Shown one piece after another: positions 45,657 through 53,847 of a stretch of DNA of 64,000 nt. Below the pieces are notes generated by a model. The model was not told the origin of the DNA. It did not search any database and saw nothing but the letters and a program-made list of their open reading frames with translations. Where the stretch lies: positions 1 through 64,000 of the forward strand of contig NZ_JAHLPM010000020.1 in NCBI RefSeq assembly GCF_018917865.1. The letters are read 5' to 3'. The stretch comes from Tissierella simiarum. GTDB lineage: Bacteria; Bacillota; Clostridia; Tissierellales; Tissierellaceae. Every line of letters begins with the position of its first letter. Position 1 is the stretch's first letter. The translations under genes and the position numbers were made by a program.

Positions 45657-46048
45657 TTAACCTTTTGACATCTCTGAAAAGTTATCCACAATAAAGTTTT
45701 TTACATAAATTTTAGTAGGCTTTCCTTGTCCCTGCCTTTCTTTTTCTATAAGTCCTATTCCTTTTTCTGTATCAAGTTCTGAAAGTACCTTTACAGATTT
45801 TTTATTCCCTAGCCCATAACTTCCATGATATTTTCTATGGTAAAGTAAATGTATACTCTATTATTTTCATCAACCCAATTATCTTTCATAGATAATTCCA
45901 TCCTATCTAAGAGTATTCCATAGAGTACCTTAGCATCAGATGATAGATTTTTGAATATTGGATCTATATACAGTACCTTTGGTATTCTAAAGAATGAAAA
46001 CTTCTCCGACTCTTTGCCATGGTAATAGCTAAAATTTATTTCCCCCAT
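45657..46048 (-). pseudogene. RepA_N-type replication initiator, frameshifted
   Basis: From the ATG at 46048 (AAGGAGG upstream) the product is MGEINFSYYHGKESEKFS with RIPKVLYIDPIFKNLSSDAK. This is the standard N-terminus of RepA_N/DnaD-like initiators of ICEs and theta plasmids. At about 45812 a stop follows EVMG. The next frame continues with NKKSVKVLSELDTEKGIG and ends at MSKG. The C-terminal DnaD half is absent, so this is a short or truncated form as seen in Tn1549-like elements, and also frameshifted. Confidence 0.75.
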
Positions 46049-46083
46049 AAATAATACCTCCTTCCTTGATTTTTGACATAAAA

Positions 46084-46109
46084 AACAGCAAGGGTTTAAT
46101 TTTGCTGTT
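46084..46109 (-). terminator. Leader terminator upstream of repA
   Basis: AACAGCAA (46084-46091) pairs with TTGCTGTT (46102-46109). On the minus strand TTTTTATGTC follows, about 30 bases before the repA start. Confidence 0.65.
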
Positions 46110-46310
46110 AGGTTATATTTATTTAGTTTTAATTTATTTCTTTGTATCTCCACAGACTAGGTTGACTACTACTGAAACATTGAAATATTTTTTTAATACT
46201 TTTTTCTTGAAATTATGCTCATCTTCTATAAACTCAAAATGGTCATGAAACTGCTTGAATCTGAGGATTTCTACATAATTTCCTTTTGTATCAACGCTAT
46301 GCACTCCACA

Positions 46311-46371
46311 TGCCTTGTTGCTGTGATTCTGATGACCATAGGGGCTGGTAGCCCCTTGGGGGAAGGGTATA
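46311..46371. repeat. Core site copy D (most diverged)
   Basis: CACATGCCTTG, then GGTAGCCCCTTGG-like sequence, in the same order and spacing as core A. The minus strand reads ATRHVECIALIQKEIM-stop, which resembles the C-terminus of RlmD/RumA methyltransferases best of all copies. A tail (46140-46310) is homologous to that of copy B. It lies downstream of the gene ending at 46443. Confidence 0.55.
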
Positions 46372-46442
46372 TTTTCAATAATTATACCTCTCAAACCTTA
46401 CTTTTATAAAATAACTTTATAGATTACATAATAAAAGACGGT

Positions 46443-46862
46443 TTAATCCTTCTTATTAAGATTCATTTTAACTTGATTTTCTTGTTCCATTAGGTATTGC
46501 GTGAATAAATCAAAACTCCCAACAAACTTATTTACACTTTCTATATGATAAAAAGTGCTTGTTTTATCATATTCGTAGATTTCATTTGTCGGGGAATATA
46601 TATATATTCGTTTTCTAAGCCCAAGGGCTATTCCTAACTCAATATGACTTCCTTTACCTGCTGGCAATAGAATAACAAGGAAATCCGAATTCATCACTGC
46701 TTCTTTTTCTTTTACACCGATAGTAGCTAATTTTTCAAGGGAACTAGCTTTTTCGTTTTGAGTCCAATCATATGTGTGGATATAACCTTTTAACTTTAGC
46801 TCATTAGAAATCTCTCGTACCTGTTCAATATTCTTGAAACTCGATGCTATATAAAAATTCAC
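46443..46862 (-). CDS. Nucleoside 2-deoxyribosyltransferase-like protein
   Basis: The GTG start at 46862, after GGGAGGG, gives VNFYIASSFKNIEQV and an EGWTHTYDWT-like segment (here GYIHTYDWTQ). LVILLPAGKGSHIELGIALG follows. This is the conserved nucleotide-binding region of the deoxyribosyltransferase-like superfamily, in which the Glu of SHIELG is catalytic. The family exchanges bases on deoxynucleosides and is also found in phage defence and nucleotide signalling. An upstream ATG in the same frame (46901) has no good ribosome site. Confidence 0.72.
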   Translation of the reverse strand: MNFYIASSFKNIEQVREISNELKLKGYIHTYDWTQNEKASSLEKLATIGVKEKEAVMNSDFLVILLPAGKGSHIELGIALGLRKRIYIYSPTNEIYEYDKTSTFYHIESVNKFVGSFDLFTQYLMEQENQVKMNLNKKD

Positions 46863-46916
46863 AGAATACCCTCCCTCTATTAAAAATAATCTACTTCCCA
46901 TTATTATAACATAAAA

Positions 46917-47087
46917 TTATTTTTCATTTTCTTTACCTAACAGCTTGATTTCCATATTTTCTAAAGCTTTTATATAATCTTTCTCTACTTTAGAAACATC
47001 ATCTAAATGCAAATTCTTATATTTCTTGTATTCTTCCTTTGCGTTAAGCTCAGCTGTCTTAGTACTGATCTTCCTTTTTCTACTCAT
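46917..47087 (-). CDS. Small basic helical protein (56 aa)
   Basis: The frame encodes MSRKRKISTKTAELNAKEE and ends in KLLGKENEK. It is charged and helical and has no recognised domain. The ribosome site is weak (TGGAAA). The codon use fits neighbouring genes. It may be a small regulatory or DNA-binding protein of the element. Confidence 0.4.
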   Translation of the reverse strand: MSRKRKISTKTAELNAKEEYKKYKNLHLDDVSKVEKDYIKALENMEIKLLGKENEK

Positions 47088-47437
47088 AGATATATTTTTC
47101 CAAACGTAAAAATAAACTTTAGGTCGAGTAGATAAGATTGATGTAATCCTGCAAACCCAATAAAATCAATGTCTACAGCCTTGACATCAATACCACGCAC
47201 TCAACGTGGGTTGGGGCGAAAGTATGATATAAATACGCAGAAATAGCGGGTCTTGCGTATTTGTATCCCCCCCTTTATGTTTCGTTAAATTTAAAAACTT
47301 CAGCTAAATCCATTGGTTTTTCAATCCTTTGATTTCACAAAGAAGTATCAATTTCTATTAACATTTATACCCCCACATGCTTATTCTCACATACCCACCC
47401 TTGCTTTTTCTTGTGTGAATTGAAAAAGATATTCCCC
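47088..47437. other. Intergenic region with one hairpin
   Basis: AAATACGCA (47231-47239) pairs with TGCGTATTT (47254-47262). No T-run directly follows on the plus strand. No gene is visible elsewhere in this stretch. Confidence 0.5.
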
Positions 47438-47947
47438 CTACTCTTCATTATCTGAAAGGAGTAAATCCTTAAGCCACATAGGTAAATTGTTCACTTTCTT
47501 GAATTCTAAAATTTTAGTTGCTACCTCAGCTGCATCTTCTTTTCTCCAGAATCTATCCCTAGTGTAACAAGTATTATCACAATACTTTCGCTTAGTGGTT
47601 CCCAAAGCCTTGAACTCTTTACCACAGTATTCACAAATAAATTTATATTCTTTTCTATGGGTATTGTCCCATTCCATCTTACAATTTTTTGAGCAGTACT
47701 TTTTCCTAGCACCCCTCTTATTCTGTTCAAGTTCCACGCCACAATTAAGGCATAGGATATAAACAAATTCTTCCTCTATTATTTTCTTATATTTCTTAAT
47801 TAGTTCTTTTCCATACCCATCTAACCCATTTCTTTTGCAATATCCTCTGATGGAGTCTCTTGATAGACCAGTTTCATTTGCTATTTGTTTGTATCCTAAC
47901 CCTTGAAACCGTAATATTTTAATCTGTTGCCTTTGTTCATCATTCAC
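47438..47947 (-). CDS. HTH protein with two treble-clef zinc fingers
   Basis: A GTG start at 47947 follows AAGGAGG. Residues 1-35 are a helix-turn-helix (GLGYKQIANETGLSRDSIRGY). Two Cys-rich units follow: CLNCGVELEQN-RKKYCSKNC and CEYCGKEFKA-KRKYCDNTC, each a CxxC plus CxxxC treble clef. The combination occurs in Clostridium ICEs and phages, often near serine recombinases, and is probably a DNA-binding regulator. The C-terminal helix is amphipathic. Its function is unknown. Confidence 0.7.
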   Translation of the reverse strand: MNDEQRQQIKILRFQGLGYKQIANETGLSRDSIRGYCKRNGLDGYGKELIKKYKKIIEEEFVYILCLNCGVELEQNKRGARKKYCSKNCKMEWDNTHRKEYKFICEYCGKEFKALGTTKRKYCDNTCYTRDRFWRKEDAAEVATKILEFKKVNNLPMWLKDLLLSDNEE

Positions 47948-48034
47948 TTTTCATACCTCCTTGGCAAATAGTAATTGCTCAGCTTCAACTATTTGTCAAG
48001 GTGTAAATGATTTATTTAACTTCATAAATATTTC

Positions 48035-48352
48035 TTATTCTAAACCATTATAATTTCCAAAACAATACTTGATATATTGGCTTCTATTTCTATCAAAAAT
48101 AATCCCTTGATTCTCGAAGTTTTCTAAAATATATTTATCTAATCCATATGGACTTTTAAGTTCATCTATAAGTTCCTTATTCATTGTAATACTATACCCA
48201 TCCATTGCTATTAAATATTTGTCATCATTTATTTTCTCTAATTTTACTTCTTCTTCAAATTCTCTACTTAAAGCTGTAACAACTACCTTGATAAAATCTT
48301 CAGCACTCATATTTTTTGCCATGTAGCCTCTAATAAAGCCTGTAGTATTCAT
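48035..48352 (-). CDS. Small uncharacterised element protein (105 aa)
   Basis: It starts MNTTGFIRGYMAKNMSAED after ATAGGAG. It is acidic, with a predicted alpha-beta pattern and no known motif. It is preceded by a terminator (48389-48414) and by a structured leader that resembles an S-box element. Transcription is therefore probably controlled. Such genes occur in phages and ICEs with unknown role. Confidence 0.5.
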   Translation of the reverse strand: MNTTGFIRGYMAKNMSAEDFIKVVVTALSREFEEEVKLEKINDDKYLIAMDGYSITMNKELIDELKSPYGLDKYILENFENQGIIFDRNRSQYIKYCFGNYNGLE

Positions 48353-48388
48353 AAATTCATCTCCTATACAATATTAGTAAAATAAAAA

Positions 48389-48525
48389 ATCTTCTCATCC
48401 TAAGATAAGAAGATATGAAATCACTATGTTTTCACCTCCTTATCGAACTTTTAGCTGGACCACCTTACGTATTGCAGGTTGGTATAGGGTCATAGAGCTA
48501 AATCTCTACCCTAACTCTTGATATT
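48389..48525 (-). promoter_or_regulatory. Structured leader (S-box-like) with terminator
   Basis: In minus-strand order: TATCAAGAG, AGGGTAGAG, CTCTATGACCCT, CCAACCT, AAGGTGGTCCAGC and CGATAAG. These resemble in order the conserved parts of SAM-I clan riboswitches, but the usual GCTAAT of the core is missing. A ribosome site (AAGGAGGTG), a nine-codon GTG frame (encoding VISYLLILG) and a terminator with ATCTTCT/AGAAGAT and TTTTTTATTTT then follow. A leader-peptide attenuator is the alternative. The real ligand is untested. Confidence 0.4.
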
Positions 48526-48629
48526 TTGGTGTTAAATTGTACAGTTTCATTATATCATAATAGTTTATTAAATACTACGCTATATTTATTTAGTTAACCA
48601 ATTTTAGTGTTTCTTATATCTTAGCCTAG

Positions 48630-50942
48630 TTAGTATCTTATAAGAAAGTATAAATCTATATTTAACTCTAATTTCTGTCTATCATTAATATGGTATCCTC
48701 TCTTATCCATTGAACTCAACTCAAATATTTCTGTTTTCGTTAAGCCTTTTATTTTAATTAAAAGCTCTTCTACATTTTGATTTCTAAAGCAATAGAATGA
48801 ATTTTTAGGATCGAAAGATTCTAATACTAGTAAATTATACTCCTTATATTCAAATAAATAATAATCTTTTAAACTCTCTATCCCTAAATTACTGTATATA
48901 GAACTAGGTTCTTTCTTCATCCATAAATTTAATCTGAATTTTATTTCATCATCAGTTAAATGATTAATTTTATCTATAAATTTAGCATTTTCAATTTTTC
49001 TTATTGAATAATTTGTTATATAATTAATTTCAGTACCATTAAAATATCTCTCATCTAATTCATATAATTTTATGCATTCACTGGATATATTTTCATACCA
49101 TTGCTTGAAATATAAGTAGCTATCATCGTTATTATCCAATATATATAATAAATTTAATTCTTTATTTATATTAAAAGCTGAATTACTAACATTAGAAGAT
49201 CCTATTATAAAGCAACTTTTTCTTTCACCTTCTAACATAAAAAACTTACCATGGTAAAAATGACTTTCTAAGGTTTTTACTCTTATCTTCTTTTCCTTTA
49301 TTAGAAGATTCAAATGACCTGCCGTAATCTTATCCATTCCCATAATAATTTCATTATTATTACTTTTTTTATTTTTATTATAATGTTGTAAACTACCTAT
49401 TATAATTTCCACGTCACCACTTCTTCTATGCACTGTTTCAATTGCTTCTTCAATTAAAGCCAACCCACTTTTATACACGAATCCAGATGCTATATACATA
49501 TTTTTAATATTTATTTTTTCAGCTAAATATAATATTTGTTCATTTACAGAATCCTCTGCATTTAAAATTGTAAATGGAGATACAGTCTCACTATTTAATA
49601 ATGCATCATAATCTTTTATATTCCTAGTTTGTTTATAACTTTCAATATCATTCAACTTATTGCTTATATCAAACTCTCCAAGTGAATACTTCTCTCTATC
49701 AATTCTAACAATATTCTCTTTTACTCCTGGCAAATAATTTATAATATGCTGAAAATATATATCCAGAAAATTATTATTTATCTTATCATTTGATAAAAAT
49801 GCTACCCCTAATATAGCGTTAATAGTATTTTTAGCCATGCTATTTACAATGGTAGCAGATTCTTTTACAATATTTCCCATAAGCATATAATTATCTAAAT
49901 TTAACTTCATGAATAAATCTATATTTATGGCTTTATTAGTAATTTGTCTACGAGCCTTAGTAAATAAATTCTCATATTCTTCTTCTAAAATATTCCTATA
50001 TTTATATCTACACTCGTCAACAATTAAATATCTAACATAATTACCTAAATAACTTAAATTTTCATTACTGTCATACTTTGTATCTTTGTTCTCTTCAATA
50101 TAGGAGCTATGAATAAAGCATTGATTATAAAGCCATGTATTTTTTATTTCTATAGCTTCAATATCTTCCAATTCCCTTGTCCTTAAAAAAGGTAATTTAG
50201 TATGATTTGTTTTATATTCTTTAAAACTCATATCAAGCATAAACTTTGAAACATCGCTATTATAAAGGTATTGTTCTACATATTTGTTTGCTGCATCAAT
50301 CCTCGCTTCTCTCATAGAGTTACCATAACCAGTAACTACATTATCCAAAATGTTTAAATTTACTTCATAAGTCATCTTATCTGCTATTTCATATTTTTCA
50401 ACAAAATTAAATTGTGTTCTTATATCATTGTTTCGCCCCCACTCTTTAATAATTTCACTCCAATCATATTGTGGCTTTTTAATAAAGTTATCTATTTCTC
50501 TTTCGATATCTTTTAGGACTACTATCTTAGTACCTTCATAGCCATTTTCTATATAATAATTCCCAAGGATTATATTGAAGGCAGCATGCGCACTAGTTAA
50601 CAGCTTGTCATCTTCATTATGTATTTTTAAGATTTCATTGATATTTGTAAACCATTCAGATTTGTCTAAAATATCCTTTTTAGTACCTTGATCTATAAAT
50701 TTAAAGGTTTCAAAATCTGTTGTTTTATTCCGAAATATATATTCAGCTTTTATTAAATTAAATACACTGATACCTAGCATCTTAATATACTTATTATCTC
50801 TAATACTCTCAGAGTTACTAATTTCTTTTAAATACTTTTCATTTAGAAATCCATTGTATATTCTTTTTTTATTTATAAATTCTAAACCTAATTTATTTTC
50901 AATATCCAAGACTAATTGTTCATCAAACTCATTAATGCTCAT
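48630..50942 (-). CDS. Degenerate RNase III-like x2, dsRNA-binding and PLD nuclease fusion (770 aa)
   Basis: Residues about 45-155 look like an RNase III core (MLGISVFNLI) without its acidic residues. About 163-230 fit a dsRNA-binding domain ending in REARIDAANKYVEQYL. About 262-405 form a second RNase III-like domain (ENLSYLGNYV, then AKNTINAILGVAFL) in which the metal ligands are mostly Asn. About 455-630 is a phospholipase-D-like nuclease domain with HGKFFMLE and GSSN. The last 140 residues are unknown. It stands alone. A dsRNA-triggered nuclease with defence function is the simplest inference. I know of no described protein with this order. Confidence 0.65.
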   Translation of the reverse strand: MSINEFDEQLVLDIENKLGLEFINKKRIYNGFLNEKYLKEISNSESIRDNKYIKMLGISVFNLIKAEYIFRNKTTDFETFKFIDQGTKKDILDKSEWFTNINEILKIHNEDDKLLTSAHAAFNIILGNYYIENGYEGTKIVVLKDIEREIDNFIKKPQYDWSEIIKEWGRNNDIRTQFNFVEKYEIADKMTYEVNLNILDNVVTGYGNSMREARIDAANKYVEQYLYNSDVSKFMLDMSFKEYKTNHTKLPFLRTRELEDIEAIEIKNTWLYNQCFIHSSYIEENKDTKYDSNENLSYLGNYVRYLIVDECRYKYRNILEEEYENLFTKARRQITNKAINIDLFMKLNLDNYMLMGNIVKESATIVNSMAKNTINAILGVAFLSNDKINNNFLDIYFQHIINYLPGVKENIVRIDREKYSLGEFDISNKLNDIESYKQTRNIKDYDALLNSETVSPFTILNAEDSVNEQILYLAEKINIKNMYIASGFVYKSGLALIEEAIETVHRRSGDVEIIIGSLQHYNKNKKSNNNEIIMGMDKITAGHLNLLIKEKKIRVKTLESHFYHGKFFMLEGERKSCFIIGSSNVSNSAFNINKELNLLYILDNNDDSYLYFKQWYENISSECIKLYELDERYFNGTEINYITNYSIRKIENAKFIDKINHLTDDEIKFRLNLWMKKEPSSIYSNLGIESLKDYYLFEYKEYNLLVLESFDPKNSFYCFRNQNVEELLIKIKGLTKTEIFELSSMDKRGYHINDRQKLELNIDLYFLIRY

Positions 50943-51047
50943 CCCACTTTGCATCTCCCCCTTTATTTCATATCGATTAACATTAATTTTTATATGCTTT
51001 ATCCTTTATGGTAATTTGCATACCTTAAATTATGAATAAAATTACAA

Positions 51048-51290
51048 TCATTCACTTTTAGTATTTAAATTCTTGGTTTGCCTTCCTAGATGCATAACTG
51101 TATTCCTATCATCCTCTTCAAATAAATAAAAATGATGGCTATTTTCAAGATTATGTTCAAAATAGCACTCATAATCTATTTAAGCCGATTTAATATTTTC
51201 AACAATTCCAGCTTCTATACCTGTATCCGTGTTATTAATCATATATATTCTTATAATTAGATCTCCATCAAAATAATTACTCTTAAGTAT
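51048..51290 (-). pseudogene. Small decayed gene of unknown family
   Basis: The frame KSNYFDGDLIIRIYM runs to a TAA at about 51180, then continues as IDYECYFEHNLENSHHFYLF and RNTVMHLGRQTKN to a stop at 51048. The rest of the gap between the PLD fusion and the tyrosine recombinase holds no other gene. The source family is not recognised. It may have been a partner of one of the flanking genes. Confidence 0.4.
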
Positions 51291-51300
51291 TTTTTATTTT

Positions 51301-52305
51301 CTAAATATATTTCAAATAGTCTAATTCTGCTAAGTCTTTAACAGTTATTGTCTTCTTTCTATCTTCCCTATAATATTGCTGTGCTAAGGTAGAAACATCA
51401 TTACCACTAAGCTTTGAAATTACCTTAATATCAATATTTGAATTAACCATCATAATAATTGCTGTTTTTCGTAATGTTTCATGGTTAAAATCTGGTATCT
51501 TTATTTTAGCTCCCGATTTGTTAATATCTGAAGCTAATTGATTAAGATAATCATTTAACATTAGATAAAAATCTTCTGTATCTCCAAATACATAGGTTTT
51601 TAGATTGTCCCTTTCATCTATGGTAATATTATTATTGCTCATAATATATTTTTTTACAAATACCTTATAATTAATTAAATTATGAAATATGCTACTTGTT
51701 AGTTCTAATCTTGCTTCACCAATTTTTAATGTTCTAGTCTTCTCAAAAATTTGCTCAAATTTTATATTAGACAAAATACTCTTTTTAAATGGAGCTACTA
51801 ATGTTATTTTTATTAATAATCTTAATTTTAGATACTTAAAGTATCTGTTCATCTCCGCCTTTTTATTCTTGTTCATTAATACATCATAGTTATTAAACCT
51901 AAGAAAATAGTCGTCTAAAAAGCACAATACCATTTTTATCTCTTCAAATTTCAACTCTGCGTTATCTATAGGATTTTTGAATTTAATCGTCTCTATATAT
52001 TCTTCATAATTCTGTTGATAAGTGGCTCTTTCAAAAATATCATCAGCGTATTCATTCCTCTTTAAAAATTTATAAAAAGCTTTAATTGCTTCTAAATATC
52101 TATTTGCTGTATTTTCCCTATTTATTATATTCTTATCATTCAAAAAAGAAATACTTTCTAAGAAGTTTTCAAATTTAATTTCATGCATATCAAATATATT
52201 AATATTTTTTAAGTAATCAAAGAAATCTTCGATATTCTTTTCATAATTAATATTTCCTTTATTATCACTAAGAAACAATTCTTTGTATCTTTTTATGGTA
52301 TCCAT
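51301..52305 (-). CDS. Degenerate tyrosine recombinase/integrase-like protein
   Basis: Residues 15-100 form a SAM-like core-binding domain (YEKNIEDFFDYLKN, then ANRYLEAIKAFYKFLKR). The catalytic domain keeps HETLRKTA, which fits the H-x-x-R box, and a YY near residue 306 as the nucleophile. The first catalytic Arg, usually in TGLR-E, appears replaced in KITLVAPFKKS. The later GH is GN. Two of the expected residues are therefore missing. It may be a DNA-binding relic or a diverged enzyme. It lies directly upstream of the RNase III/PLD gene. The start at 52305 follows a GGAGGGGTT site. Confidence 0.65.
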   Translation of the reverse strand: MDTIKRYKELFLSDNKGNINYEKNIEDFFDYLKNINIFDMHEIKFENFLESISFLNDKNIINRENTANRYLEAIKAFYKFLKRNEYADDIFERATYQQNYEEYIETIKFKNPIDNAELKFEEIKMVLCFLDDYFLRFNNYDVLMNKNKKAEMNRYFKYLKLRLLIKITLVAPFKKSILSNIKFEQIFEKTRTLKIGEARLELTSSIFHNLINYKVFVKKYIMSNNNITIDERDNLKTYVFGDTEDFYLMLNDYLNQLASDINKSGAKIKIPDFNHETLRKTAIIMMVNSNIDIKVISKLSGNDVSTLAQQYYREDRKKTITVKDLAELDYLKYI

Positions 52306-52383
52306 GTAACCCCTCCAGTATTAAATTTCTAATTTTTAAACACTTCTAATTTTATCCACAATTATATATGAATAAACAAAAAA

Positions 52384-52419
52384 AGCCAATCAAGATTTCT
52401 CCTCAAATCCCAACTGGCT
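52384..52419 (-). terminator. Terminator after the second prophage recombinase
   Basis: AGCCAAT and ACTGGCT form the stem, followed on the minus strand by TTTTTTTGTT. It lies 19 bases past the recombinase stop codon. Confidence 0.7.
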
Positions 52420-52437
52420 CTAAACTCAATCTCCACC

Positions 52438-53847
52438 TTATTCAATTACACACTCAACCTCTGTTCCACCCAGAAAACTTACAACTATCTTCCCATCCTC
52501 AAACACTGTCATCTTCTCAATCATCTTAAAGTACAAATCTATATTAAATTCTTTAATTAACTCTCCGTCCCCTATAATCTCTATAAACTCCCTAGCCCTA
52601 TATCTCCTTAACTCATCTTCATCTTCAGCTTTCCAATCCTTTATAAAATACTCCTTATTTTCCACCAAGGCATTAAAGCTACTAACAAATGCCTTATATA
52701 AAACTTCTTCATCTATATGTTTATTCTTACACCTTACTTCACCCTTCTTTTCATATTTTCTATTACACTGCCACACTCTTCTCTTTAAGTTCTCATCTGT
52801 TGAATTCCAAGTTTTTCTTCCAAAGGCACTACCACAGTTTCCACAAATAACTCTTCCTGTAAATGGATTGTCTTCTACCTTTATAAAATCAAGTTGTCTA
52901 ACTCCATACCTTTCCATATAGTCTTTTCTTCTTTTCATTTCAAGCTGAACTGCTTCCCACATTTCTTTGTCTATAATTGCTGGATGGCTTTTCTCTACAT
53001 AGTACATGGGAACTTCTCCGTTATTTACTGCCCTTTCTTTTGTTAGAAAATCAACAGTATAGGTTTTTTGAAGAAGGGCATCTCCTTTGTATTTCTCATT
53101 ACTCAGCATTTTTCTTATGCTACTTTCATACCATTTAGGTTTTCCACTCCAATTTGGAATTTTTTCCTCTTCAAGTTCTCTTGCTATCCTATTGGCTCCT
53201 TTGCCATCAAGGTAGTCTTTGTAAATCCTTTTTATAATCCTCGCTTCTTCCTTATTTATAATAAGCTCTCCATCTTCATCCTTATCATAGCCTAAGAACT
53301 TCTTGTGATTTACTCTTACTTTTCCTTGTTCAAATTGCCTTCTTATTCCCCAGGTACAGTTTTCGCTGATAGATCTACTTTCGTCTTGGGCAAGACTTGC
53401 TAGTATTGTTATTAGTACTTCTCCTTTAGAGTCTAATGTTGAGATGTTCTCCTTTTCAAAAATTACCCCAATTCCTAATTCCTTAAGTTCTCTTACATAG
53501 TTTAAACAATCTAGGGTGTTCCTGGCAAACCTAGAAATTGATTTAGTTATTATCATATCTATTTTTCCAGCCTTGCAATCTTTAATCATTTTATTAAACT
53601 GTTCTCTTTTCTTTGTATTAGTTCCCGTTATACCCTCATCTGCATAAATTCCAGCCATTACATAATCAGGATGGTTTTCTATGAAGTTTGTATAATAACT
53701 TACCTGTGCTTCATAGCTAGATAGTTGTTCTAATTGGTCTGTTGACACCCTGCAGTATGCTGCCATTTTCTTTTTCTGTGGCTCTAGGTTCTCTGCAAGA
53801 TTCATGTTTCTCGTTCTTGCTGGTATAAATGTAATGTTTTTTGCCAT
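52438..53847 (-). CDS. Large serine recombinase 2 (469 aa)
   Basis: The resolvase domain has the catalytic S35 in YCRVST and ITKSISRFARNTLDCL. The recombinase domain includes GYDKDEDGELIINKEEARIIKR and HPAIIDKEMWEAVQ. The zinc ribbon is CGNCGSAFGRKTW with a later C-x4-C. AAGGAGG precedes the ATG at 53847. It overlaps the first recombinase by 131 bases in a different frame. Such enzymes integrate phages or ICEs in a single site without host factors. The pair probably acts together, as in elements with several recombinases. Confidence 0.9.
   Translation of the reverse strand: MAKNITFIPARTRNMNLAENLEPQKKKMAAYCRVSTDQLEQLSSYEAQVSYYTNFIENHPDYVMAGIYADEGITGTNTKKREQFNKMIKDCKAGKIDMIITKSISRFARNTLDCLNYVRELKELGIGVIFEKENISTLDSKGEVLITILASLAQDESRSISENCTWGIRRQFEQGKVRVNHKKFLGYDKDEDGELIINKEEARIIKRIYKDYLDGKGANRIARELEEEKIPNWSGKPKWYESSIRKMLSNEKYKGDALLQKTYTVDFLTKERAVNNGEVPMYYVEKSHPAIIDKEMWEAVQLEMKRRKDYMERYGVRQLDFIKVEDNPFTGRVICGNCGSAFGRKTWNSTDENLKRRVWQCNRKYEKKGEVRCKNKHIDEEVLYKAFVSSFNALVENKEYFIKDWKAEDEDELRRYRAREFIEIIGDGELIKEFNIDLYFKMIEKMTVFEDGKIVVSFLGGTEVECVIE

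Noticed and set aside
28236-46371. Conserved small RNA hairpin with compensatory changes within the core sites
   Set aside because: Copies A, C, D and E can form a short stem around GGTA/TACC or GGGGCT/AGCCCC, but copies B and F do not pair well and the stem is only 4-6 bp. The evidence is too weak for an RNA call.
46134-46394. 86-residue reading frame across core site D as an intact gene
   Set aside because: The homologous tail of copy B reads similarly but with a different, shorter context. No convincing start is present. It is better described as decayed tail sequence of the repeat.
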